A stretch of 64,000 bases of DNA from Mesorhizobium sp. B2-4-3 (GCF_006442815.1 NZ_VFVL01000028.1:1-64000); one strand, 5' to 3'; shown: positions 33,717-42,553, counted from the stretch's first letter. Numbers and translations are program-made. The notes: generated by a model from the sequence alone, not told the origin.

Positions 33717-34976
33717 ATGCTGCGAGGGGGTCGACGATATCTGGGATCCGTTGCCTTGGACGCAAAATCTGAAAGAAAAGAGCGCGAAGCCGCTCCCACC
33801 GAGGAACCGCGGGCTCTGCCGCGGGCTGATCGGCGGCAACGCCCGCCGGGCGACGACAAGCCCATTGAAGACAAGCGCGTCGAAGACAAGCGCGACGACG
33901 ACACGCAAGCGCAAGGCACTCAGGCGAATGACGGTTCGTTCGACGGCAACAAACCCGGCCTCATCAGACGCCATCCCTATATAGCGGCGATCGTCGCCAT
34001 CCTAATCCTGTTGGTCATCGCGGCGGTGGTCATCTGGTGGATCAACGCACGGCAGTACGAATGGACCGACGACGCCTTCATCGACGCCCGCACGGTGACG
34101 ATCGGCGCCGAAATTGCCGGGCGCATCACCGACGTTGCCGTGACCGACAACCAACCGGTCGAGGCCGGCGCCGTGCTTCTGCGTATCGACGACAGCGATT
34201 ATCAGGCCTCGCTCAAACAGGCGGAAGCCGGCGTGGTGGCGGCGCGGGCCGAGATTGCCAACGTCCAGGCCCAGACCCAGGCGCAGAACGCCAAGATCGA
34301 TGCCGCCGGGAAACAGGTTGCCCAGGCGCAGGCCGCGCTCGAATTCGCCAAATCCGAGGACCAGCGCAACCGCGAGCTGCTCGCCAAGGGCACGGCGACG
34401 CAACAACAGGCACAGCAGGCCGCTTCGACCTTGCGCCAGGACCAGGCAGCGCTGGACACGGCCAACGCCAATGCCGAGGCGGCGAAAAGCCAGGTTGCGG
34501 TATTGCAGGCACAAGGCAAGAGCGCCGAGGCCAAGCTTCGGCAGGCCGAGGCCACCGAGGATCAGGCCAAGACCACCCTCACCCGCACGATGATCACGGC
34601 GCCCGTGGCGGGCCATGCCACCAACATCACGGCGGCGAAAGGCACCTACGCGCAGCCCGGCCAGGTGCTGATGATGTTCGTGCCCAAGGACGTCTGGGTG
34701 AAAGCGAACTTCAAGGAGACGCAGCTCGACCTGATGCGGCCGGGTCAGCCCGTCGACATCGCCATCGACGCCTATCCGGAAAAGACCTTCCACGGTCATG
34801 TCGACAGCGTCCAGGCAGGCAGCGGCACGGCGTTCAGCCTGCTCCCGGCCGAAAACGCCACCGGCAATTTCGTCAAGGTGGTGCAGCGCGTGCCGGTCAA
34901 GATCGTCTTCGACCAGCCGCCCGGCGTCTATCTCGGTCCCGGCATGTCGGTGGTGCCGACGGTCAAGGTCAGATGA
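33717..34976 (+). CDS. EmrA/HlyD-family membrane fusion protein
   Basis: A 419-aa periplasmic adaptor of the EmrA type. An unusually long, charged, low-complexity cytoplasmic N-terminus (about 80 residues rich in D, E, K, R) precedes one transmembrane helix (PYIAAIVAILILLVIAAVVIWW). Then come the lipoyl half-motifs (RITDVAVTDNQPVEAG), a long Ala/Gln-rich coiled coil (about 165-285) and a beta-barrel domain with LGPGMSVVPTVKV. It links an inner-membrane MFS pump to an outer-membrane channel. The stop overlaps the start of the pump gene by four bases. Confidence 0.88.
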   Translation: MLRGGRRYLGSVALDAKSERKEREAAPTEEPRALPRADRRQRPPGDDKPIEDKRVEDKRDDDTQAQGTQANDGSFDGNKPGLIRRHPYIAAIVAILILLVIAAVVIWWINARQYEWTDDAFIDARTVTIGAEIAGRITDVAVTDNQPVEAGAVLLRIDDSDYQASLKQAEAGVVAARAEIANVQAQTQAQNAKIDAAGKQVAQAQAALEFAKSEDQRNRELLAKGTATQQQAQQAASTLRQDQAALDTANANAEAAKSQVAVLQAQGKSAEAKLRQAEATEDQAKTTLTRTMITAPVAGHATNITAAKGTYAQPGQVLMMFVPKDVWVKANFKETQLDLMRPGQPVDIAIDAYPEKTFHGHVDSVQAGSGTAFSLLPAENATGNFVKVVQRVPVKIVFDQPPGVYLGPGMSVVPTVKVR

Positions 34977-36571
34977 GCGATGCCGCGACAGCCCAGGGCG
35001 ACCAAAGCCGGTCGGCGGCCGGCGGTCGCAATCCCTGGCTCATCGCGATCGTCGTCTCGATCGCGACCTTCATGCTGGTGCTCGACACCTCGATCGCCAA
35101 TGTCGCGCTGCGCAACATCGCCGGCAGCCTGGCCGCCGGCATGGACGAGAGCACATGGGTGATCACCACCTATCTCGTCGCCAACTCCGTCATCATCCCG
35201 GTCAGCGGCTGGCTGACCAGCGTCATCGGCCGCAAGCGCTACTACATGATCTGCGTGGCGACCTTCACGCTCGCATCGCTGTTGTGCGGACTGGCCCCCA
35301 ATCTGCCGACGCTGATTGCCTTCCGCATCCTGCAGGGGCTCGGCGGCGGCGGCATGGCGCCGAGCGAGCAATCGATCCTCGCCGATACTTTCCCGCCTGA
35401 GAAACGCTCCCAAGCTTTTGCCCTCTACGGCATCGCGGTCATCGTCGCGCCGACCGTGGGGCCGACCATCGGCGGCTGGCTGACGGACAATTTCTCGTGG
35501 CACTGGATCTTCTTCATCAATGTGCCGTTCGGCATCATGTCGCTGGCGCTCGTGCAATGGCTGGTGATCGAGCCCGACATTCTCGAACGCGAGCGCCGCG
35601 AGCGGTTGAGCAAGGGGCTGAAGGTCGATTGGATCGGCTTCATCCTGGTGGCGATGGCGCTCGGTTGCCTCGAAGTCTTTCTCGACGAAGGCCAGCGCAA
35701 CGACTGGTTCGCTTCGACCTTCATCACCACCTTCGCGGTGGTTTCGGCGGTGTCGTTCCTGCTGCTCGTCCCCTGGGAATGGACAAGACGCGACCCGATC
35801 GTCGACATCCGCCTGCTTTTCAGCCGGCAGTTCGGCATGTCGTTCCTCGTCATGATGGCGGTCGGCGCGGTGCTCTTCAGCACCACGCAGCTTTTGCCGC
35901 AGCTGCAGCAGACGACCTTCGACTACACCGCCACCCTTTCCGGCCTGTCGATGATGCCGGGCGGCATCGCCATGCTGATGCTGATGCCGATTTCGGGCTT
36001 TGCCGCCGGTGTCGTTCAGCCGCGCTATCTCATCATGATGGGCATGTCGGTGGTCGCGGTCGCGCTCTGGCACACGACCTCGCTGACGCCCGACGCCAGC
36101 TTCGGTTTCTTCGCCTATGCACGCGTCTACATGATGATCGGCCTGCCATTCCTGTTCATCCCGATCTCGACCGCCGCCTATGTCGGCCTGCCGCCGCAAA
36201 AGACCGACCAGGCGTCCTCGCTGATCAATGTCGCGCGCAACATCGGCGGCAGCATCGGCGTGTCGCTGTCCAACACGGTGATTGCCCAGAACGCCCAGCT
36301 CCATCAGTCGGTGCTGGTCGGTCACACGGCGCAATCGAGCGACACCTATCAGCAGACGCTTCGCCAGGTGACGGACCATTTCGTCGCCGAAGGCTCGCCG
36401 CTGGCCGAGGCCAGGCAACAGGCCGTCGGCTGGATCGGACAGGAAATCGGTCGCCAGGCTTCACTGCTCGCCTATGTCGACGTGTTCTTCTATTGCGCGG
36501 TAGCGACGGCAGTGCTCGTGCCGCTCGCCCTGTTGCTGCGACCGCCGAAACCGGCGCCGGCGAAACGCTAA
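34973..36571 (+). CDS. EmrB/DHA2-family MFS drug efflux pump
   Basis: A 532-aa 14-TM drug:H+ antiporter of the DHA2 family. Motif C-like LDTSIANVALRNIAG opens the first helix; GWLTSVIGRKRYY is the family motif A, and RILQGLGGGGMAPSEQSIL and APTVGPTIGGWL follow. The pairing with the EmrA-like adaptor makes an EmrAB-type efflux system. No regulator is adjacent. The last codon TAA is the first triplet of a 106-bp dispersed repeat. Confidence 0.9.
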   Translation: MSDAATAQGDQSRSAAGGRNPWLIAIVVSIATFMLVLDTSIANVALRNIAGSLAAGMDESTWVITTYLVANSVIIPVSGWLTSVIGRKRYYMICVATFTLASLLCGLAPNLPTLIAFRILQGLGGGGMAPSEQSILADTFPPEKRSQAFALYGIAVIVAPTVGPTIGGWLTDNFSWHWIFFINVPFGIMSLALVQWLVIEPDILERERRERLSKGLKVDWIGFILVAMALGCLEVFLDEGQRNDWFASTFITTFAVVSAVSFLLLVPWEWTRRDPIVDIRLLFSRQFGMSFLVMMAVGAVLFSTTQLLPQLQQTTFDYTATLSGLSMMPGGIAMLMLMPISGFAAGVVQPRYLIMMGMSVVAVALWHTTSLTPDASFGFFAYARVYMMIGLPFLFIPISTAAYVGLPPQKTDQASSLINVARNIGGSIGVSLSNTVIAQNAQLHQSVLVGHTAQSSDTYQQTLRQVTDHFVAEGSPLAEARQQAVGWIGQEIGRQASLLAYVDVFFYCAVATAVLVPLALLLRPPKPAPAKR

Positions 36572-36674
36572 AGCGCGTCGCGCCGAAGCGGATTCAGGCG
36601 ACGCGCTTTAGGCCTTTGTTTTCATGCATGTCGTTATCGCAAAACCGCTGCACACTTTTGCGCGACATGCATTA
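36569..36674 (+). repeat. Dispersed palindromic repeat, element A copy 2
   Basis: Inverted copy of 7544-7649 with two mismatches over 106 bases. Perfect 13-bp arms TAAAGCGCGTCGC (36569-36581) and GCGACGCGCTTTA (36598-36610) form one stem. A second stem uses ATGCATGTCG and CGACATGCAT with an inner CGCAAAA/TTTTGCG pairing. The first TAA is the emrB-like stop codon. It is directly followed by an element B copy. Confidence 0.85.
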
Positions 36675-36777
36675 AGCAATTCCAGAAAAAGTGTGAAACG
36701 GTTTTCCGTCCGGAATTGCTTCAAAACAACGAGACAGGAGCAGTTTGCCGTTTCCGTGAAATCGTGAACCGCTCTAA
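36675..36777 (+). repeat. Dispersed palindromic repeat, element B copy 3
   Basis: Starts AGCAATTCCAGAAAAAGTGTG, continues with the short form GGTTTTCCGTCCGGAATTGC and AAAACAACGAGA, and ends with a hairpin made of GAGCAGTTTGCCGTTTCCGTG and GTGAACCGCTCTA. It abuts element A copy 2, forming a composite of about 210 bases between the efflux genes and the cupin gene. Confidence 0.8.
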
Positions 36778-36840
36778 TCCGCCGTCCGGAGCTTGCGCCT
36801 CAGCGCCTGCCACGCCAAGCTGGCGGCAAGGGAGGACTCA

Positions 36841-37272
36841 ATGCGCAACATGCCGGCTTCGGCGCTGCTTTTGGCGGCGGCATTTTTCACGACCAACGCG
36901 AATGCCTTGGACAGCTCGAACACCCCAGTCGTGGTGACGCCTCTGGCCGCCAGGACGACGACCGCATCGGGCCAGCCGATCACGCTGCCGCAGAAGAACG
37001 TCGAGGTTCAGGTCTCATCCTATCAGATTGCGCCGGGCGCGACGCTGCCCGTGCACAAGCACCCCTTCCCGCGCTACGCCTATGTCGAGCAGGGCACGCT
37101 CAGGGTCGCCAATGTCGAGACCGGCGCCGCCAACACCTACAAGACTGGCGACTTCATCGTCGAGATGATCGGGCAATGGCACCAGGCCACCAACATCGGC
37201 ACCGATCCGGTGAAGCTTCTGGTGATCGACCAGGTCGAGCAAGGCGCCAAGAACACGATCCTGAAACAGTAG
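36841..37272 (+). CDS. Exported cupin-domain protein
   Basis: A 143-aa protein with a cleavable signal peptide (MRNMPASALLLAAAFFTTNANA) and a single cupin domain. The metal-binding motif LPVHKHPFPRYAYVEQG and the second half GDFIVEMIGQWHQATN carry the usual His residues. GGGAGGA stands seven bases before the ATG, which fixes the start over an in-frame ATG at 36793. A periplasmic small-molecule or metal-binding role is likely; no specific function can be given. It stands alone between repeats and the AhpD-like gene. Confidence 0.75.
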   Translation: MRNMPASALLLAAAFFTTNANALDSSNTPVVVTPLAARTTTASGQPITLPQKNVEVQVSSYQIAPGATLPVHKHPFPRYAYVEQGTLRVANVETGAANTYKTGDFIVEMIGQWHQATNIGTDPVKLLVIDQVEQGAKNTILKQ

Positions 37273-37313
37273 CCGGCGAAGCGCCGCTTCGAAGCGGGCG
37301 CCCTCCTCGAGCC

Positions 37314-37769
37314 TCACCCCCAGGCGCCCACGGGTTGCCGCGTCGTGGCGTTCAGGCGGTTGAACGCATTGATCAGCGCGATCTGGATCACCAGGGCGGC
37401 GAGGCCCTTGTCGTCATAGTGGCGCGCCGCTTCGTCCCAGACGTCGTCCGGCACCGCGTCGGAGCGGTCGGCCATGCGCGTCGCGGCTTCGGCCAGCGCA
37501 AGCGCCGCGCGCTCTGCGTCATTGAAATAAGGCGTTTCGCGCCATGCCGACACGGCGAAGATCCGCTCGTCCTTCTCACCGGCCTTCTTCAGCTCACGCG
37601 CATGCATGTCGACGCAGACGGCGCACGCGTTGATCTGGCTGGCGCGCAGATGAACGAGCTTGCGCGTCACATAGGGCACGTCGCCGGCTTCGGTCGACTT
37701 GTCGAGCGCCAGCAGCGCCTGTAGCGCGCCGGGAATGAGCATCACCGGGTTCTTCAATCTTGCTTCCAT
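37314..37769 (-). CDS. AhpD-like carboxymuconolactone decarboxylase-family protein
   Basis: A 151-aa CMD/AhpD-fold protein with the redox motif CAVCVDMH (Cys49, Cys52, His56), the signature of alkylhydroperoxidase-like members. NPVMLIPGALQALLALDKS is the usual start of this group. AAGGAG precedes the ATG. It probably acts as a peroxide-linked or thiol oxidoreductase. Two identical-pattern palindromes lie 37-80 bases upstream and probably control it. Confidence 0.85.
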   Translation of the reverse strand: MEARLKNPVMLIPGALQALLALDKSTEAGDVPYVTRKLVHLRASQINACAVCVDMHARELKKAGEKDERIFAVSAWRETPYFNDAERAALALAEAATRMADRSDAVPDDVWDEAARHYDDKGLAALVIQIALINAFNRLNATTRQPVGAWG

Positions 37770-37805
37770 CGTCGGTCTCCTTGGTCAATGGGTTCGCGCG
37801 AATCA

Positions 37806-37849
37806 ATAACTTTTCAGTTATGAGTTGTTATCCATAACTACGCAGTTAT
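37806..37849. promoter_or_regulatory. Twin operator palindromes ATAACT-N4-AGTTAT
   Basis: ATAACT-TTTC-AGTTAT (37806-37821) and ATAACT-ACGC-AGTTAT (37834-37849) share perfect 6-bp arms and spacing, 28 bases centre to centre. The second extends to 18 bp (C...G). They lie between the divergent AhpD-like and CutC genes, nearer the AhpD-like start. The pattern suits cooperative binding of a dimeric regulator of HxlR, MarR or TetR type; no such gene is adjacent. Confidence 0.6.
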
Positions 37850-37943
37850 GCATTGTCAAGCGACTTCCAGAGCTGGACCGATCGTTGCGGCTTTCGCGGC
37901 TGCCCGCCCGATGCTAGGGCTGCCCATCTCGTCGAAAGCATGG

Positions 37944-38708
37944 ATGGAACCGGTGGCGGACACGCAAAAACCCCTGATCGAAATCTGCGTCGAAGGTATT
38001 GACGGGCTGCTTGCCGCGCAGGCCGCCGGCGCCGACCGGGTCGAGCTCTGCGCCAGCCTCATCGAAGGCGGCATCACGCCGAGCATGGGCACGGTGCGCG
38101 CCGCGCTCGAAAGCGCGACCATTCCCTTCCATGTCATCGTGCGTCCGCGCGGCGGCGATTTCCTCTACAGCGAGGCCGAATACCGCTCGATGCTCGCCGA
38201 TGTCGAAGCGCTTCGCGAGCTCGGCGTGGCCGGCGTGGTGGTCGGCTGCTTGACCGCCGACGGCGCCGTCGACGAGGCGCGCATGAGCGCGCTGGTTGAG
38301 GCCGCAGGCCCGCTCAATGTCACCTGCCACCGGGCCTTCGACATGACGCGCGATCCGGTTGAGGCGCTCGAAGCCCTGATCCGCTGCAAAGTCGGCCGCG
38401 TGCTGACCAGCGGCCAGCGCGACACGGCGGTCGAAGGCGTCGAGCTTCTGGCGGAGCTTGTTCGCCAGGCGGGCGCGCGCATCATCATCCTCGGCTGCGG
38501 CGCGCTTGCCCCCGACACGATCGGCGAGGTACGCAGACGGACCGGACTGACCGAGATGCATTTCGCAGCACTGGCGGACGTGCCGAGCGCCATGCGCTAC
38601 CGCAACCCGGATGTCGGCATGGGCGGCGCCGACCTCGATCGCGAATACCGCAACACGGTGACCGACCAAGCCAAGGTGGCGGCGACGATCGCAGCCGCGA
38701 GAGCCTGA
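37944..38708 (+). CDS. cutC: CutC-family copper homeostasis protein
   Basis: A 254-aa TIM-barrel protein of the CutC family. Characteristic parts are IEICVEGIDGLLAAQAAGADRVELCASL, GGITPSMG, VIVRPRGGDFLYSE, TCHRAFDMTRDP and VLTSGQ. CutC is linked to copper tolerance in some bacteria, although its biochemical role is debated. The start is placed at ATG 37944; GTG at 37953 is an alternative, and the longer frame from 37848 would run into the operator region. Its stop TGA overlaps the ATG of the following GNAT gene. Confidence 0.85.
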   Translation: MEPVADTQKPLIEICVEGIDGLLAAQAAGADRVELCASLIEGGITPSMGTVRAALESATIPFHVIVRPRGGDFLYSEAEYRSMLADVEALRELGVAGVVVGCLTADGAVDEARMSALVEAAGPLNVTCHRAFDMTRDPVEALEALIRCKVGRVLTSGQRDTAVEGVELLAELVRQAGARIIILGCGALAPDTIGEVRRRTGLTEMHFAALADVPSAMRYRNPDVGMGGADLDREYRNTVTDQAKVAATIAAARA

Positions 38709-39217
38709 TGGCGAAGACGATGAGCAAGGAATTGCTGCCGATCGAACAGGTCTCGCCCGCCGACGAGGCCGCCATCCTCGCGCTCAACAACGAGCATGCG
38801 GCCGAACTGTCCTGGCTCGAGCCGGAACGGCTTTCATTCCTGCTCAGCGAAGCGTTCTACACCCGCCGCATCGGCGCGCTCGAAGCCTTCATCCTGTGCT
38901 TCGACCAGGATGCAAGCTACGACAGCCCGAACTTCCTCTGGTTTCGCGGGCGCTATCCGCGCTTCGTCTATGTCGATCGCGTCGTCGTGGCCGCGGACGC
39001 CCGCGGCCGCGGCCACGCCCGCCGGCTTTATGAGGATCTGTTCGAGCAGGCCCGGCGCGCCGGCCACGCGTTCGTCACCTGCGAGGTCAACGCCGATCCG
39101 CCCAACCCGGCTTCCGACGCCTTTCACGCAGCGATCGGTTTCGCCGAAGTCGGCCACGCGGTGATCCATGGCGGCAAGAAGTCGGTACGCTATTGGGCGA
39201 AGCCCGTCGCCGCCTGA
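38708..39217 (+). CDS. GNAT-family N-acetyltransferase
   Basis: A 169-aa acetyltransferase-fold protein. The acetyl-CoA binding element is VDRVVVAADARGRGHARRLYEDLFEQAR (about residues 88-115, with the R-G-R-G-H-A pyrophosphate loop). The C-terminal NPASDAFHAAIGFAEVG is the usual beta-bulge and helix. The N-terminus ELSWLEPERLSFLL is typical of a rhizobial subgroup of unknown substrate. It overlaps cutC by one base (TGATG), so the two are co-translated. Confidence 0.82.
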   Translation: MAKTMSKELLPIEQVSPADEAAILALNNEHAAELSWLEPERLSFLLSEAFYTRRIGALEAFILCFDQDASYDSPNFLWFRGRYPRFVYVDRVVVAADARGRGHARRLYEDLFEQARRAGHAFVTCEVNADPPNPASDAFHAAIGFAEVGHAVIHGGKKSVRYWAKPVAA

Positions 39218-39291
39218 AGACGCACCGAACCCGCTGGCAAGGAAAACAAGCCGCAGCTAATATGGCCGCTCCGCTGGCTGGGGGCGACATC

Positions 39292-39789
39292 ATGGCGAGC
39301 AACGTCTTCCGCTTCGACGAAAGCTGGGACATCCCCGAAGGCACGCCCCAGGAAGTGTGGGACGTGCTATCGGACGCCCAGCTTCTGCCGCTCTGGTGGG
39401 GCGATGCCTACAAGGAGGTCGAGCCGCTCGACAAGAAGGGCAAGGGCGTCGTCGGCGCCCGCGCCAGGGCGAGAGCGCGCGGCGCCCTGCCATATGAGCT
39501 GAACTTCATCATCGAGGCCGCCGAACTCGAGCCCGGCCGGCTGGTGGTGGTGAAGACCTTCGGCGATTTCGACGGGCTCTGGCGGGCGCAGCTGTCACCG
39601 TCCGGACGAGGCACGCATGTCGACGTGATCTGGCAGGTCACAGTCGAGAGGCCGATCCTCAAACTGCTGGCGCCGGTCCTGAGACCAGCCTTCGCCTGGA
39701 ACCATCGCTGGACCACGCCGCGCGGCGAAGCCGGGCTCCGCCGCTACCTGGCCGCGCAGAAGGCTGGCCATATCGGCCTCGCCGGCTGA
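39292..39789 (+). CDS. SRPBCC (START-like) domain protein
   Basis: A 165-aa protein of the polyketide cyclase/SRPBCC superfamily. WDIPEGTPQEVWDVLSDAQLLPLWW, GARARARARGALPY and a C-terminal helix AFAWNHRWTTPRGEAGLRRYL show the ligand-binding helix-grip fold. ATG at 39262 and 39292 are both possible; the latter matches the usual domain start. The ligand is unknown. It follows the GNAT gene by 74 bases and converges with the OFA transporter genes. Confidence 0.72.
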   Translation: MASNVFRFDESWDIPEGTPQEVWDVLSDAQLLPLWWGDAYKEVEPLDKKGKGVVGARARARARGALPYELNFIIEAAELEPGRLVVVKTFGDFDGLWRAQLSPSGRGTHVDVIWQVTVERPILKLLAPVLRPAFAWNHRWTTPRGEAGLRRYLAAQKAGHIGLAG

Positions 39790-39812
39790 GGCCCCGACTT
39801 ACCCGAACAGAC

Positions 39813-39929
39813 TTACCGGAACAACGGAACGGCGCTGACCACCGTCGTCCAGAAGCCCCAGACCAGAGGTATGCCGACCAGCAGCCAGGCGAGCGTGAGC
39901 TTGACGGTATAATCGTTGTCTTGTGCCAT
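39813..39929 (-). CDS. MFS transporter small subunit (OFA-associated), 38 aa
   Basis: A 38-codon frame reading MAQDNDYTVKLTLAWLLVGI and then PLVWGFWTTVVSAVPLF. It is a single transmembrane helix with a short polar N-terminus. GGAGAT stands just before its ATG, which lies ten bases after the OFA transporter stop on the same strand. Tiny one-helix proteins of this pattern accompany oxalate/formate-type MFS permeases in proteobacteria and are annotated as MFS small subunits. The function is probably to stabilise or complete the permease. Confidence 0.75.
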   Translation of the reverse strand: MAQDNDYTVKLTLAWLLVGIPLVWGFWTTVVSAVPLFR

Positions 39930-39939
39930 CTGGATCTCC

Positions 39940-41322
39940 TTATGCCCTTGCCGCTTCCGGCTTCATGTGGAAGCGCTCGGCCACCGGCCGCATCATCAGG
40001 TTGAGTAGGAAGCCGACGACGAGCAAGCCGGCCATGATGTACATGGTCACCGTATAGGCGTCCGCCTTCGCCACGCCGCTGTCGATCTGGTACTGGCGGA
40101 TGTAGTTGACCAGGACCGGGCCAAGCACGCCGGCAACCGACCATGCCGTCAGCAACCGGCCATGGATGGCGCCGACATAGCGCACGCCGAAGACATCGCG
40201 CAGATAGGCCGGAACGGTGGAGAAACCGCCGCCATACATGCTGAGGATGATGCCGTAGAACAGCACGAACAGGAACACGTTGCCGGATTTGCCGGTCCAC
40301 GGCACGGCCGCGTACAAGATCACGCCCAGCACGAAAAAGATCGCGTAGGTCAGCTTGCGGCCGATATAATCGCTGGTCGAGGCCCAGAAGAAACGGCCGA
40401 GCATGTTGAAGATCGAAAGCAGGCCGACAAAGCCCGCGGCCGCCGCAGCCGTGATGCGTCCCGGGAACATCTCCTGGCTCATCGCCGAAGCCTGGCCGAG
40501 CACGCCGATGCCGGCCGTCACGTTGAGGCAAAGCACGCCCCACAACAGCCAGAACTGCGGCGTCTTCAGCGCATCGTCGAGATGAACATTGGCGCTGGTG
40601 ACCATCGCTGCTTGCGTTGCGGGCGGTGTCCAGCCGGCGGGTCGCCAGCCTTCCGGCGGCACCCTTACGATGATGGCGCCGATCATCATGAAGATGAAAT
40701 AGACGATGCCGAGCGTGATAAAGGTTTCGGCGACGCCGATATGCTCGGGAGTCGAGAACAGGCTCATCAGATAGACCGATAGCGGCGAGGCAATGAAGGC
40801 GCCGCCGCCGAAGCCCATGATCGCCATGCCGGTCGCCATCCCTGGCCGATCCGGAAACCAGGTGATCAGCGTCTTTACCGGCGAAATGTAACCGAGGCCG
40901 AGACCGATGCCGCCAAGCACGCCATAACCGAGATAGATTATCCATAGCTGGTGCAGATAGACGCCGAGCGCCGAGATTATGAAGCCGCCACCGAAACAGC
41001 AGGCGGCCGCGACCATCGCCTTGCGCGGCCCGACACGGTCGAGCCAACCGCCACCGAAGGCCGCTGCAATGCCGAGGAACAGAATTGCGATCGAGAATAT
41101 CCAGCCGAGCCCTGTCAGCTTCCAGTCGTCAGGTGCCGACTCGGTGATGCCGATCAGCTTCGACATCGGCAGGTTGAACACGCTGAACGCATAAGCCTGA
41201 CCGATGCACAGATGAATGCAAAGCGCCGCCGGCGGCACCATCCATCGGCTGAATCCCCGCTCGGCGATCGTGTGAGAGCGATCGAGCCAACCGCCCGCTC
41301 CTTCGACAGTGGTCGTTGTCAT
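39940..41322 (-). CDS. OFA-family MFS transporter (oxalate/formate antiporter-like)
   Basis: A 460-aa 12-TM permease of the OFA family. The N-terminal GFSRWMVPPAALCIHLCIGQAYAFSVF and YGVLGGIGLGLGYISPVKTLITWFPDRPGMATG are hallmarks. Known members exchange oxalate and formate or carry other carboxylates; many homologues of this length act on unknown monocarboxylates. GGGAGGAA lies before the ATG. The small subunit gene follows. No oxalate-degrading genes are nearby, so the substrate is open. Confidence 0.87.
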   Translation of the reverse strand: MTTTTVEGAGGWLDRSHTIAERGFSRWMVPPAALCIHLCIGQAYAFSVFNLPMSKLIGITESAPDDWKLTGLGWIFSIAILFLGIAAAFGGGWLDRVGPRKAMVAAACCFGGGFIISALGVYLHQLWIIYLGYGVLGGIGLGLGYISPVKTLITWFPDRPGMATGMAIMGFGGGAFIASPLSVYLMSLFSTPEHIGVAETFITLGIVYFIFMMIGAIIVRVPPEGWRPAGWTPPATQAAMVTSANVHLDDALKTPQFWLLWGVLCLNVTAGIGVLGQASAMSQEMFPGRITAAAAAGFVGLLSIFNMLGRFFWASTSDYIGRKLTYAIFFVLGVILYAAVPWTGKSGNVFLFVLFYGIILSMYGGGFSTVPAYLRDVFGVRYVGAIHGRLLTAWSVAGVLGPVLVNYIRQYQIDSGVAKADAYTVTMYIMAGLLVVGFLLNLMMRPVAERFHMKPEAARA

Positions 41323-41530
41323 TTCTTCCTCCCGTTGTCCTGTCTGGAAAACCTAGAAGGAGAAACGAGAGCGGCAATAAAGAATTCCTGCCCTAGTACC
41401 AATGTCTAATGGCGAATGTCGCAACGATCCAAAGCAGATACCGGGTATTTTTCTCATGTTAAATTATAAGTATCTAATTTAGATATTTCTTAAAGATCTG
41501 AAAGTCGACCGCCATGAGCAGGGCCGATGC

Positions 41531-42553
41531 TCACCAGTTGCGGTTGAGCCAGCCGCGTGCTGGCTTTTCGACGATGTAGTAGCTGGCCAGCGCGCAGGCG
41601 AATACAGCCGCCAGCATCGGCATCGGCGCGCGACCGTGCTCATCGACGAATTTGTAGAAAGGCTGCTGCCACAGATAAAGCGAATAGGACCACAGGCCGA
41701 GCATAACCATGGGCCGAGACGACAACGGCCCCGTCAGGTAGCCGCCCGCGAAGTCGAGCGTGTTGACGGCGAGCGCCAGCAGCGGCACGCCGACAAGATA
41801 GTGGATCGTGGTCGGCACCGGATCGAGGAACAGCAACAGGCCGCCAATCGCCGCCGCCAGCGCCACATGCTGGCTTTGCAGGAAAGCCGGCAGGCGCCCG
41901 TCGGCCTTGAGCAGGCAGATCGCGGCGGACAGCAGGATCGAGGCGATATGCACGTCGGTCCGCCAGTAACTGGTCTCGTAGCTCATGCCGAGAACCCCGT
42001 ACGAAATGGCGCCGTTGGCCATTGCCAGCAAGGCCAGCACGACCAGCAGCCGCACGACGTTCGTTCTTCCGGTAACCACCACGCTGATCAGCGCCAGCAG
42101 GATATAGGAATGCTCCTCGACGCAGAGCGACCAAATGTGGTCGAGCGCGCCGGCGCGAGTGATCAAGATGCCGGCGTAATTGTAGGTGAAGGTCAGCGCC
42201 GTCAGCGCCGCCTTCCACTTGAAGGCGATGAAGGTCCCGGTCAGGCCGATCATGGCGGCAATCACGAACACCAGCAGCGCGGGATAGATGCGCGAGAAGC
42301 GGCGCTTGAAGAATTTCTTCAGCGGAAAGCGCTCGATGAACAGGATTTCGCCCATCAGCCGGCCGCTCAGCACGAAGAAGAACTCGACGCCCAGCACGCC
42401 GAGATTGAGTCCCGGGACCGGAAAGAAATGGCCGATCAGCACCATGGCGATCGACAGGCCTCGCCAGCCGTCGAGATAGGCCAGTCTTGTCCTGGCTTCC
42501 CTGTCGGCTGCGGCCCGCGGCAGGACAACGGACGCTGCGGAGATGTCGGTCAT
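41531..42553 (-). CDS. Acyltransferase 3 family membrane protein
   Basis: A 340-aa integral membrane O-acyltransferase (OafA/NodX-like). RLAYLDGWRGLSIAMVLIGHF contains the conserved His-Arg region start, GVEFFFVLSGRLMGEIL follows, and RRFSRIYPAL is the second typical motif. Multiple hydrophobic segments continue to the C-terminal YYIVEKPAR. These enzymes acylate cell-surface or exported carbohydrates. ATG at 42553 has GAAGG upstream; an in-frame start at 42568 is possible. It stands between the OFA permease and the cox operon, with AT-rich DNA (41395-41510) on its downstream side. Confidence 0.86.
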   Translation of the reverse strand: MTDISAASVVLPRAAADREARTRLAYLDGWRGLSIAMVLIGHFFPVPGLNLGVLGVEFFFVLSGRLMGEILFIERFPLKKFFKRRFSRIYPALLVFVIAAMIGLTGTFIAFKWKAALTALTFTYNYAGILITRAGALDHIWSLCVEEHSYILLALISVVVTGRTNVVRLLVVLALLAMANGAISYGVLGMSYETSYWRTDVHIASILLSAAICLLKADGRLPAFLQSQHVALAAAIGGLLLFLDPVPTTIHYLVGVPLLALAVNTLDFAGGYLTGPLSSRPMVMLGLWSYSLYLWQQPFYKFVDEHGRAPMPMLAAVFACALASYYIVEKPARGWLNRNW

